Source of the DNA: Pantoea anthophila
GTDB taxonomy: Bacteria > Pseudomonadota > Gammaproteobacteria > Enterobacterales > Enterobacteriaceae
Assembly: GCF_006494375.1 (NCBI RefSeq)
Contig: NZ_VHIZ01000064.1
Location: 62,001 to 126,000 of the forward strand
Direction of reading: 5' to 3'
Length of the DNA: 64,000 bases
Under the pieces are notes generated by a model. That model saw nothing but the letters and a program-made list of their open reading frames with translations. It had not been told where the DNA came from and searched no databases. Every line of letters starts with the position of its first letter. Within the stretch, counting starts at the first letter, position 1. Of this stretch, positions 17,138 through 25,462 are shown one piece after another. Made by a program: the position numbers and the translations under genes.

Positions 17138-18226
17138 TTAAAAAAGGGTATCGGTTGCCCGGAGCGCCTGTTCCAGCGCACAAGCAGAAACGTTAAACGG
17201 CAGGCGCTCTGCAGAAGCAACGGGAAACGTTACCTGTTGGGCAAGGGTGCGCAGAGCAGTCTGACGATCGCCTGCTAAGGCTGGCAGACGCAAGGGCATA
17301 TCGTAGTGGCGTAGCAGAGCCAGCAACTCCGCATCCGCTTCGCCTTCATTTTCCATCAGTGACTGCACCAGCAGGCTGAAACCCACCTTTTCGCCATGCA
17401 GCCAGTGATGCAGCTCAGGCTGGTGCGTCAGGCGGTTATGGATGGCATGTGCGAAACCCGGCGTCGGCAGGTCATCGCGCACGCTGTTCGACAGCCCGGC
17501 GAGCACAATAGTGGCATCAATGACCTTCACCAGCTCAGGTGCCACCCGCTGCTGCTGGCAATGCGCAAGTGCGGCATCGCCCTGCTGCAGAAAAATGTCC
17601 AGAGCCTGCCGCGCACTCATCATCTTCAGATCCAGCGCCAGATCATCCGGGTTGTGCTGCTGATAGGGGCGAAACTCATAATATTTTGCCAGCGCATCGA
17701 CGATCCCCGCTTTCAGGTAGCGTACGTCGCTACGGGCAATCACCTCACTGTCCACCAGCACCTGCTCAGGCATTTTTGCCAGAGGCTGGCTGCGCAGATG
17801 CCCGCCTGCCTCGTTGTAAATGATCGCTACCGGTGACCAGGCGGCACAGGTGGCGGCCTGGGTGGCGAAGTTGATTAGCGTCAGCCCCGGTAGCTGGCTG
17901 GCCGCGGCTTTCGCTGCATCCAGTACCCGCCCCCCCCCAATCGCGAGTAAAAGTTCTGCTCCCTGCTGTTCGATAGCTTGCTTTACGCTGGCGATGGCCT
18001 GTTCAGTACATTCGCCGGGTAAATAGTTCAGCTGGAAGCGAATTCCTTCCGCTTCCAGACTCTGACTTAATTCCGGATTAACGGCCTGCCAGGCATGGGG
18101 TGAAGTCAGAATATGAATCTGCGTGGCGAAAGGTTTAATTAACTGACCGACGCGGTTGCGCAGGCCCGCCTCATGCAAATAAGCACGCGGAGAAATAATG
18201 GCTAACACAGCGGCATCCTGAGTCAA
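17138..18226 (-). CDS. iron-containing alcohol dehydrogenase family protein (GldA/HcxA-like)
   Basis: This 362-residue protein resembles E. coli YbdH (HcxA), a hydroxycarboxylate dehydrogenase of the GldA branch. It has the NAD-binding IGGGRVLDAAKAAA, the segment NFATQAATCAAWSPVAI, and metal-site regions GIVDALAKYYE, GFAHAIHN and LHGEKVGF. The family interconverts 2-oxo acids and 2-hydroxy acids with NAD(P)H. It is the first gene of a leftward pair with the flavin monooxygenase 47 bp away, so it may reduce a 2-oxo acid released from the substrate, for example oxaloacetate. B. subtilis yxe has no such gene, so this is an extra function. Confidence in the substrate is low. Confidence 0.8.
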   Translation of the reverse strand: MTQDAAVLAIISPRAYLHEAGLRNRVGQLIKPFATQIHILTSPHAWQAVNPELSQSLEAEGIRFQLNYLPGECTEQAIASVKQAIEQQGAELLLAIGGGRVLDAAKAAASQLPGLTLINFATQAATCAAWSPVAIIYNEAGGHLRSQPLAKMPEQVLVDSEVIARSDVRYLKAGIVDALAKYYEFRPYQQHNPDDLALDLKMMSARQALDIFLQQGDAALAHCQQQRVAPELVKVIDATIVLAGLSNSVRDDLPTPGFAHAIHNRLTHQPELHHWLHGEKVGFSLLVQSLMENEGEADAELLALLRHYDMPLRLPALAGDRQTALRTLAQQVTFPVASAERLPFNVSACALEQALRATDTLF

Positions 18227-18463
18227 AGATATAAGAATAAACGTATTATTTACAGCGAGTTAATCAGAAAATTTTATTCATATTTTCTTTTTTAAATAGT
18301 ACGGTAAATAACAATTTAATCAATCAAAAACCGGTGAATTCATATTCACAAATCTGCATGAGATTAGTTATTTTTCACATATAGAGACCCGGCATTTTAC
18401 TGTTACTCTCTCATTCTGGCTGAATTAATTAGCCGTCCACTGGGCGGTTTTCCGGTAAAGATT
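18227..18463. promoter_or_regulatory. divergent promoter region of the organosulfur-type cluster
   Basis: This AT-rich gap of 237 bp lies between the leftward dehydrogenase-monooxygenase pair and the rightward GNAT-M20-PrpD operon. It holds runs of A and T suited to LysR-type binding, but I cannot define an individual operator. No regulator gene is in the cluster, so control by a distant factor such as CysB or the nearby Cbl is plausible. Confidence 0.45.
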
Positions 18464-18994
18464 ATGCAACTCAATTTTCGTCAGGTCAGAGAGGATGAAG
18501 TGGACGTGTATCTGGCGCTGATGCATGCCGCGTACGCGCCCGTAAAAGCTATGGGTATTAACTTTGATGCCGCCACTGCCGACCGCAGCATGGCACAGCA
18601 GCATCTCCGGTCTCACGGCGTCTATGCGCTCTATGCCAGCCAGGAGATGGTTGCTTCTGTCACCGTTCGCTATCCCTGGGGGCCGCTGCCGGGTCCCTTT
18701 GGGCTGCCGCATATCGGCTGGTTTGGCGCCCACCCCGACCATTCCGGTCACCACTATGGCCGCCAGATTCAGGACTGGCTTGAGCGGGAGATTCTGACAG
18801 GTCAGCTGCGCGCGCCTGCGGTCTCCCTCGGTACCGCCGTCCAGCATCCCTGGCTGAAAGAGATGTACCTGAAGCGAGGCTTTCAGCCGATCCATACCCG
18901 CGATCTTGGCAAAGGCCACCTCACCCTCTATATGAAAAAAATTCTGGACCCGGCGGCACATGATATCTGGCTTCGCCGCCAGACAGCCGCATAA
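18464..18994 (+). CDS. GNAT-family N-acetyltransferase, YxeL/SnaB-like by context
   Basis: This 176-residue protein has a GNAT fold pattern: MQLNFRQVREDEVDVYLALM at the start, a central strand MVASVTVRYPWG, the acetyl-CoA loop region HPDHSGHHYGRQIQDWLE, and a C-terminal MYLKRGF. It is first in a rightward operon with an M20 deacetylase 11 bp downstream and a PrpD-family gene. In B. subtilis the equivalent enzyme acetylates the amino group of S-(2-succino)cysteine before C-S cleavage, and the deacetylase later frees cysteine. The paired acetylase and deacetylase are the strongest argument for that pathway here. The acceptor is not proven. Confidence 0.78.
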   Translation: MQLNFRQVREDEVDVYLALMHAAYAPVKAMGINFDAATADRSMAQQHLRSHGVYALYASQEMVASVTVRYPWGPLPGPFGLPHIGWFGAHPDHSGHHYGRQIQDWLEREILTGQLRAPAVSLGTAVQHPWLKEMYLKRGFQPIHTRDLGKGHLTLYMKKILDPAAHDIWLRRQTAA

Positions 18995-19005
18995 GGAAAG
19001 CCGTT

Positions 19006-20160
19006 ATGAGTCGTGATATCTCTGCAACCCTGGGCGAACAGCTGATCGCTCTTCGCCATGAACTGCACCGTTTTCCGGAGTTGTCGAATCAGGAGTTTGA
19101 AACCACAGCCCGTCTGCGTAAACAACTTGAGCAACATCAGATACGTATTGTTAACCTGCCGCTGAAAACCGGGCTGGTCGCAGAGATTGGTCAATCGCCA
19201 GGACCGTTAATCGTGCTGCGGGCCGATATCGATGCGCTGCCGATCGAAGAGCAATCAGGCGTCAGCTATCAATCCGAACGTCCCGGCGTAATGCACGCCT
19301 GCGGTCACGATTTTCACAGCGCGGCGGCGCTGGGCGCGGCGATCCTGTTAAAACAGCAGGAATCCGCGCTGCCGGGCCGGGTACGGATTCTTTTTCAGCC
19401 TGCAGAGGAGACTGGTCAGGGCGCACCTGAAGTGATTGCCAGCGGCGCACTGCACAATGCCGTCGCAATTTTTGGTCTTCACAACGATCCCTCACTGCCG
19501 GCGGGTGTAGTCGGCACCCGACCCGGACCGCTGACCGCTGCGGTGGATCGTTTTGACATCGCCATTACCGGGACGGGCAGCCATGCCGCTAAACCCGACC
19601 AGGGTAACGATCCGATTGTTATCGCTGCGCAGATCATCTCAGCCGCGCAGACCCTGATCAGCCGCAATGCCCCCTCTGCCGATAACGCTGTGGTCTCCAT
19701 TACCCAGATACACAGCGGCAGTACCTGGAATGTCATTCCGGAGAGTGCCTGGCTGGAGGGCACGGTGCGTACATTCTCACAACAGACGCGTGAGCAGCTT
19801 GAGCAGCGCTTCAGGCGTATTGTAGCGGGTATCGCTTCGGCCTTTGATGCTCAGGTCCGCTTTAACTGGCATGCCGGGCCACCCTCAGTGGTGAATGATG
19901 CCCACTGGGCGGCATTTGCATTACGGCAGGCGGAGGAAAGCGGACTCAGCGCACGCGTGGTGGAAGCCAGTCCGATCGGCGAAGACTTTGCCTTTTATCA
20001 GCAGCAACTGCCGGGCGCCTTTATCATGGTGGGCACCGGTGAACCTTATGCACTGCATCATCCCGCTTTTCGCGTCAATGATGCGGTATTGCTGCCGACA
20101 GCACATTATCTCGCCGACCTGGCAGTGGCAGCACTGATCTCCCCGGAGCGATCACAATGA
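19006..20160 (+). CDS. M20-family amidohydrolase/deacetylase (YxeP/SndB-like)
   Basis: This 384-residue metallopeptidase-fold amidohydrolase has RADIDALPIEEQSG near 76, MHACGHDFHS near 95, the metal-binding Glu pair in FQPAEETGQGAPEV, GLHNDPSLPAG, and EDFAFYQQQLPGAF near the end. The family removes acyl groups from amino acids (hippurate, N-acetyl amino acids). An aagga sequence lies just before the ATG. It ends in an ATGA overlap with the PrpD gene, so translation is coupled. In the proposed pathway it deacetylates N-acetylcysteine, or the N-acetylated substrate, after the monooxygenase step. Confidence 0.87.
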   Translation: MSRDISATLGEQLIALRHELHRFPELSNQEFETTARLRKQLEQHQIRIVNLPLKTGLVAEIGQSPGPLIVLRADIDALPIEEQSGVSYQSERPGVMHACGHDFHSAAALGAAILLKQQESALPGRVRILFQPAEETGQGAPEVIASGALHNAVAIFGLHNDPSLPAGVVGTRPGPLTAAVDRFDIAITGTGSHAAKPDQGNDPIVIAAQIISAAQTLISRNAPSADNAVVSITQIHSGSTWNVIPESAWLEGTVRTFSQQTREQLEQRFRRIVAGIASAFDAQVRFNWHAGPPSVVNDAHWAAFALRQAEESGLSARVVEASPIGEDFAFYQQQLPGAFIMVGTGEPYALHHPAFRVNDAVLLPTAHYLADLAVAALISPERSQ

Positions 20161-21461
20161 ATCTGAGTGCGGCACTGGCGGACCAACTGCTTAACAGCCA
20201 GCCTGATGCGACTGCGCGCAGGCACGCACGTGAAGGCGTGCAGGATTTTCTGGCGGTAAGCTGGCCGGTATTACAGGGTGACGTGCCGGATAGCGGCCTG
20301 CCAGCCCTGCGCGCCCTGTATCATGACGGAAGCGTGCGCTCCCAGGCGCTGCTGCTGGGCTATGCCGGGCATGCGCTGGACTACGATGATTTTCATGCCG
20401 ATTTTCGCGGTCATCCCAGCGTAGTGATCCTGCCAGCCCTTTTCGCCTGGCAGCACGACCAGCCGACAAGCCTGAACGCGTTTCTGGATGCTTATGTCAG
20501 CGGCGTGGAGATGGCGGGCCGTCTCGGACTGGCTGTCAGCCAGCAGCACTATGCGCTGGGCTACCACAATACAGCGACACTGGGCACCGTGGCCGCGGCA
20601 GCGGCACTGGCTCGTTTGCTGGCGCTGGATAGTGTTGCCACCACGACTCTGCTGGGCATTGCCACGACGCAGGCGAGTGGCTTACGTGCGCAGTTTGGCT
20701 CCGCGGTTAAACCGCTGCACGCTGGCTTCGCGGCAGAGCGCGCAGTGGTAGCGGCTCAGCTGACGCTGGCCGGCATCGATGGCCGTAAAGAGGGAGTGCT
20801 GGAGGCCTTTCTGACCGCCACCAGTGCCGGTCAGGCACAACCGGAGAAACTGCTGGAGAACTGGGGTATGCCCTGGCGGATTAGCTTGCCCGGCCTGGAA
20901 TTTAAACCTTTTCCGACCTGCGCGGGAACGCACAGCGCGGCAGAGGCCGCACGGATACTGCGTCAGCAGTGGCTGGAAGCCGGAAACCCGCTCGATAGCC
21001 TGCTGAATCAGATTGAAGCGATCACCGTTGCCTTTCCCCCGGGAGGTGATATCGCCGCGTCGATTCAGCATCCCCTTAACGGCCTTGAAGCGCGGTTCAG
21101 CCTGGAATATGTGATTGCCGCTATGCTGATCTATGGCGATCTGCGTCTGTCAGATTTTGCCGAAGGCGCGCTCAATCATCAGATTATGCCACTGGCCGCC
21201 CGGGTCCGCCGCGCCCCGGATGACAATGCGCCGCCCGATGCGATCAATCCTGCTCTGCGCTTTCATGACGTCACACTAACACTCAGGGATGGCACCCGGC
21301 TTCATCAGCGCCGCACGCGCCAGCAGTCACTGGCGGAGGGCGTCGATGTTAACCGTAAACTGCAACGGGCATTAAAAAGGCGCTCGCCTGACCTGCTGGC
21401 CGCCAGTGAACTGCGTTCAACGGCAGATCTGCAGCAACTGGCTCAGGCACTGACTCGCTGA
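20157..21461 (+). CDS. MmgE/PrpD family protein (YxeQ-like)
   Basis: This 434-residue protein has MmgE/PrpD features: ALLLGYAGHALDYDDFHAD near 62-80 with acidic active-site residues, GHPSVVILPALFAW, the glycine-rich AMGC-like part QQHYALGYHNTATLGTVAAAA, and KPFPTCAGTHSAAEAA. The family includes 2-methylcitrate dehydratase and aconitate decarboxylase. In B. subtilis yxeQ sits at the matching place, but its role is not established; isomerising or dehydrating a succinyl-like moiety would be a chemical guess. Its end overlaps the convergent molybdoenzyme gene by 19 bp. Confidence 0.83.
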   Translation: MNLSAALADQLLNSQPDATARRHAREGVQDFLAVSWPVLQGDVPDSGLPALRALYHDGSVRSQALLLGYAGHALDYDDFHADFRGHPSVVILPALFAWQHDQPTSLNAFLDAYVSGVEMAGRLGLAVSQQHYALGYHNTATLGTVAAAAALARLLALDSVATTTLLGIATTQASGLRAQFGSAVKPLHAGFAAERAVVAAQLTLAGIDGRKEGVLEAFLTATSAGQAQPEKLLENWGMPWRISLPGLEFKPFPTCAGTHSAAEAARILRQQWLEAGNPLDSLLNQIEAITVAFPPGGDIAASIQHPLNGLEARFSLEYVIAAMLIYGDLRLSDFAEGALNHQIMPLAARVRRAPDDNAPPDAINPALRFHDVTLTLRDGTRLHQRRTRQQSLAEGVDVNRKLQRALKRRSPDLLAASELRSTADLQQLAQALTR

Positions 21462-23752
21462 ACCGACCCGTGTGGTGGGATGAAAGCCTGCACCGGTGTC
21501 ACCTCTCCGGCATATTTACGCACCTGAACCACCGTAATCTGCCCGCTGCACCCCTGCGCGAGTGATGATGTCCCGACATCCAGGGTGAGGACATTAGGAT
21601 TACCATGACGACAAAGCGGACGGGCCGCCGTGGGATCGATCGGATCGTACCAGGCGCCGGTAGGCAGCTGAACTACGCCGGTCAGGAGGCCATCCGTGAG
21701 GCGTGCGCTGGCCAGCACATGGCCCCGTTCGTTGTAGAGTTCAATGATGTCATCCTCCGCGATGCCCAGCGCGGCGGCATCCTGGCGATTCAGGCTGCAG
21801 ACCTCCCGCCCGCCCCGTTTGGCCCCCTGACTGTAATCGCCAAAGTCGAGCTGGCTGTGCAGGCGTGTCGCAGGCTGATTGGCTATCAGCCAGAAGGGAT
21901 AGTCGGTACTGGGTTTTTGCTGCGGTTCGCGCCACACCGGATGGCCAAGGCAGTTTTCATAACCAAAGCTGGCGATCTTCGCCGAAAAAATCTCAATTTT
22001 ACCGCTGGGTGTTGGCAACGGCGCGCCGTCGGGATTGGCGCGAAACGCATTGATCATTCGTCCCCCGTCTTTGAGCTGAGGTAACGTCAGCATGCCCTGC
22101 TGCCAGAACTCACTGAATTCAGGGGTCTGCACCTGGTGAGCAGCCAGTTTCTCCCGGAGCTGTTGATAAAGATGCTGCAGCCAGCCACGCGCATCCCGTC
22201 CTTCGCTGAACGCCTCTTCCCTGCCGAGTTGCCGGGCCAGCTCACGAAAAATTGTGTAATCATCGCGCGCTTCACCATAAGGCTCAGCAACCGGATGCAT
22301 GGCGATTAAATGGCGATCGGTGGGGGCGCCGCCAATATCCTCGCGCTCCAGCGTCATGGTAGCGGGCAGAACGATATCCGCGTGACGCGCACTGGCGGTC
22401 CAGGCACTTTCATGCACGATCAGCGTATCCAGCTGGCAAAATGCCTGACGCAGCCGGGCCAGATCCTGATGATGATGAAAAGGATTGCCACCCGCCCAGT
22501 AAGCCAGACGGATATGTGGATAGGTCAGCCGCTGGCCATTGTAATCAAACGATGCGCCGGGATTGAGCAGCATATCGGCGATACGGGCCACCGGAATAAA
22601 GAGGTCGATGCCATTTTTTCCCTGTGGCAGGGCCGGGAAACTGACCAGGTTATGGTGTTTGCCATAGTGACCCAGCGCCCCCAGTGCATAGGTAAAGCCA
22701 CCACCAGGCAGTCCAGGCTGCCCCAGCGCCGCTGCCAGCACCAGACCCAGCCAGACCGGCTGTTCGCCATGCTCGGCGCGTTGCAAGGCATGGGCCACCG
22801 TCACCAGAACGCGCTTACCTGCTAGCTGTCGCGCGAACTGCGCTATCCGGTCACTGCTGATGCCACAGATGCTGGCTGCCCACTGCGCGTCACGCACCAC
22901 GCCATCCTCTCTGCCGCAGAGGTAAGCCACCATCTGCGGCCAGCCGACACAGTAGCGAGCCAGGAAAGCCTCATCGGTTAATCCCCCGGCGATCAGCACC
23001 GACAGCACACCGAGCATAAATGCGGCATCCGTGCCAGGCCGTAGTGCCAGCCACTCGCCCTGCGCCTCCTCAGGCAGATCGCTTTGCAATGGGCTGACTG
23101 AGATAAACCGTGTGCCGCGCCGGGCCGCCTGCTGCATAAACCCACGCTCGGTATGTTCACTCAGACCGCCGCTGGCCACCTGCGCATTTTTCAGCGCCAG
23201 CCCGCCAAATGCCACGACCACCTCGCTGTGATGCGCAATTTCCTCCCAGCTTACGCCACGTCGCGCGATTTCATTCATGTCGCCGACAATGTGGGGTAAC
23301 AGTACCGAGGCCGCTCCGGAACTGTAGCTATTCACCGAGCGCACATAGCCGCCCAGTGTTGTGTTCAGAAAACGATGCACCTGACTTTGCGCATGATGAA
23401 AGCGCCCTGCACTTGACCAGCCGTAGGAGCCGCCAAAAATCCCTGCAGGCCCATACGCATTTCCGACCCGTTTAAGTTCCTGTGCTACACGTTGCGTCGC
23501 CTCTTCCCAGCTGACCGTCACATACTCGTCTGCCCCACGTCGCCGATCCGGGCCGGGTCCGTTTTCCAGCCAGCCGCGTCGAATCATCGGCCGGGCCACC
23601 CGTGCCGGGTGGTTCAGCGCACGATGAAAGTTTTGCAACAGCGGACTCGGATCGGGATCGCTCCGGAACGGCTCAATCAGCAGATGTTCGCCACTGCGCT
23701 TTGCCTGAAAAGCCCCCCAGTGGGCGCTGTGCATAACCGATTTCTGCGTCAT
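21443..23752 (-). CDS. cytoplasmic molybdopterin oxidoreductase, BisC/TorZ-like (DMSO reductase family)
   Basis: This 769-residue protein has the DMSO-reductase layout without the N-terminal [4Fe-4S] cysteine motif and without a Tat signal, as in biotin/methionine sulfoxide reductase BisC. The molybdenum ligand is probably Ser144 in NSYSSGAA. Other blocks are SWEEATQRVAQEL, AYWAGGNPFHHHQD, HESAWTASARHADIVLPATMTLERED and NQPATRLHSQLDFG. Such enzymes reduce S-oxides or N-oxides. It is last in the leftward operon with the amino-acid importer (stop-to-start gap 32 bp), so it could reduce a sulfoxide form of the imported compound. No yxe-type cluster I know of contains it. Confidence 0.87.
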   Translation of the reverse strand: MTQKSVMHSAHWGAFQAKRSGEHLLIEPFRSDPDPSPLLQNFHRALNHPARVARPMIRRGWLENGPGPDRRRGADEYVTVSWEEATQRVAQELKRVGNAYGPAGIFGGSYGWSSAGRFHHAQSQVHRFLNTTLGGYVRSVNSYSSGAASVLLPHIVGDMNEIARRGVSWEEIAHHSEVVVAFGGLALKNAQVASGGLSEHTERGFMQQAARRGTRFISVSPLQSDLPEEAQGEWLALRPGTDAAFMLGVLSVLIAGGLTDEAFLARYCVGWPQMVAYLCGREDGVVRDAQWAASICGISSDRIAQFARQLAGKRVLVTVAHALQRAEHGEQPVWLGLVLAAALGQPGLPGGGFTYALGALGHYGKHHNLVSFPALPQGKNGIDLFIPVARIADMLLNPGASFDYNGQRLTYPHIRLAYWAGGNPFHHHQDLARLRQAFCQLDTLIVHESAWTASARHADIVLPATMTLEREDIGGAPTDRHLIAMHPVAEPYGEARDDYTIFRELARQLGREEAFSEGRDARGWLQHLYQQLREKLAAHQVQTPEFSEFWQQGMLTLPQLKDGGRMINAFRANPDGAPLPTPSGKIEIFSAKIASFGYENCLGHPVWREPQQKPSTDYPFWLIANQPATRLHSQLDFGDYSQGAKRGGREVCSLNRQDAAALGIAEDDIIELYNERGHVLASARLTDGLLTGVVQLPTGAWYDPIDPTAARPLCRHGNPNVLTLDVGTSSLAQGCSGQITVVQVRKYAGEVTPVQAFIPPHGSVQRVSA

Positions 23753-23784
23753 CCTGATTTCTGCCTTTGTAAAAGAAACGGTGC

Positions 23785-24546
23785 TCAGAGCACCGTTGCA
23801 ATAAAGTTTCTGACACGTCCATTGTCCGGATCGTCGAGTACCTGCTGCGTCGGGCCAGCCGCCACAATTTTGCCGCCCTCCATAAAGACAATATTGTCTG
23901 CAACCTCCCGGGCAAAGCCGATTTCATGCGTGACCACGACCATGGTGATCCCGGAATGCGCCAGCTGCTTAATCACCTGCAGGACCTCTCCCACCAGTTC
24001 AGGATCAAGCGCGGATGTCGGTTCATCAAATAACATCACGCCCGGATCCATCGCCAGCGCACGGGCAATCGCCACACGCTGCTGCTGACCGCCAGAGAGA
24101 TTCTGCGGCCACTCCGCTTCGCGCCCCGCCAACCCTACCTGCTTCAGCAGCGCCAGTGCTTTACTGGTCGCCTGCTGGCGGGACTGCTTTTTCACCCGCA
24201 TCGGTGCATCAATGATGTTCTGCAATACGGTGCGATGCGGGAAGAGATTGAACTGCTGGAACACCATGCCAATCCCGGCACGCTGGCGCGCAATCGCACG
24301 GCTGCTGAGTTCATGCAGCGCCTGGTCTTTCTGTCGGTAACCCACCATCTCGCCATCAATGCGGATAGTGCCGCCATCCAGTCTTTCAAGATGATTAATG
24401 CAGCGCAGCAGGGTGGATTTACCGGAGCCGGAAGGTCCCAGAATCACCGTGACCGATCCGGCAGGAATATCCAGATTTACATCGTCGAGGATGGTCACAC
24501 CGGAGAAACGCTTGGTGACCCTGCGCAGGGCGATTGCTTCAGCCAT
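23785..24546 (-). CDS. polar amino-acid ABC transporter ATP-binding protein (YxeO/GlnQ-like)
   Basis: This 253-residue ATPase has Walker A GPSGSGKST at 37-45, signature LSGGQQQRVAIARAL, Walker B VMLFDEPTSALDPE and a switch His in VVVTHEIGFAREV. It is the energy subunit of the binding protein / permease / ATPase importer encoded here in a tight operon; its start overlaps the permease end by 8 bp. In the B. subtilis yxe cluster the same three subunits are YxeM, YxeN and YxeO. Confidence 0.92.
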   Translation of the reverse strand: MAEAIALRRVTKRFSGVTILDDVNLDIPAGSVTVILGPSGSGKSTLLRCINHLERLDGGTIRIDGEMVGYRQKDQALHELSSRAIARQRAGIGMVFQQFNLFPHRTVLQNIIDAPMRVKKQSRQQATSKALALLKQVGLAGREAEWPQNLSGGQQQRVAIARALAMDPGVMLFDEPTSALDPELVGEVLQVIKQLAHSGITMVVVTHEIGFAREVADNIVFMEGGKIVAAGPTQQVLDDPDNGRVRNFIATVL

Positions 24547-25462
24547 TGCTTACGCTCCTTTGCGTTTTCGGCAGTGAAAAGCGCGGCATAGCCAGCCACA
24601 CACGGCGCTTTTCACGCCGCGTGACGCTACGCCCAAAGTAACGCTCCACATAGTACTGGCCCACCGACAGCACCGAAGTCATCAGCAGATACCACAGCGT
24701 CGCGACCAGCAGGAGCGGAATCACTTCATAGGTGCGCTGATAGATAATCTGCGCTGAAAACAGCACATCCTGCAGAGAGATAACGGACACCACTGCGGTG
24801 GTTTTCAGCTGGCCGATGATTTCGTTGCCCGCGGGGGGCAGAATGGCACGCATCGCCTGCGGTAACACGGTGTGACGAAAAATCTGTGCCGGGCGATAGC
24901 CCAGCGCGCGCGCAGCTTCAATCTGGCCATTGCCTACGCTCTGGATACCGGCACGCACAATTTCTGCGGCATAAGCGGATTGATGCATCACCAGGGCGAT
25001 GACCGCCGCACTGAAGGGGCTGACCAGCGCGTTAGACTGCGCGCTCCAGATCTCTCCCAGCCCCGGAATGGCGAGTGCGATTCGGGGGTAGAGTGCGGCA
25101 ATGTTGTACCAGAGAAACAGCTGCACCAGCATCGGAACGCCGCGGAAAAACCAGGTGTAAGCCCAGCTCACTGCGACCAGCACCGGATTGGATGAGAGGC
25201 GCATCAGCGCCAGCAGCGTGCCAAATGCAAATCCCAGCACCACCGAAATTGCGGTAAGCTGCAGTGTCATCAGCACCCCCTGCAGAATAGAGGGAGCCGT
25301 AAAGTTTTCTGCTATCACGCCCCACTCAAAACGGGGATTGTTCACCATAGAATGCGCCATCGCCGCCAGGCATAACAGCACGACCAGCGCACTCAGCCAG
25401 CGTCCGTAGTAGCGTTTACCGACGATTTTCAGTTCGTTGGTATGGTCCTGAATTTCACTCAT
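24539..25462 (-). CDS. polar amino-acid ABC transporter permease (YxeN-like)
   Basis: This 307-residue His/Glu/Gln/Arg-type permease has a hydrophobic segment near 20-38, then the family's start-of-channel motif LQGVLMTLQLTAISVVLGF, PMLVQLFLWYN, and the EAA loop IEAARALGYRPAQIFRHTVLP that contacts the ATPase. It begins inside the last codons of the binding protein gene and ends inside the ATPase gene, so all three are translationally coupled. The ligand class is an amino acid or thioether conjugate, by context. Confidence 0.9.
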   Translation of the reverse strand: MSEIQDHTNELKIVGKRYYGRWLSALVVLLCLAAMAHSMVNNPRFEWGVIAENFTAPSILQGVLMTLQLTAISVVLGFAFGTLLALMRLSSNPVLVAVSWAYTWFFRGVPMLVQLFLWYNIAALYPRIALAIPGLGEIWSAQSNALVSPFSAAVIALVMHQSAYAAEIVRAGIQSVGNGQIEAARALGYRPAQIFRHTVLPQAMRAILPPAGNEIIGQLKTTAVVSVISLQDVLFSAQIIYQRTYEVIPLLLVATLWYLLMTSVLSVGQYYVERYFGRSVTRREKRRVWLAMPRFSLPKTQRSVSNG

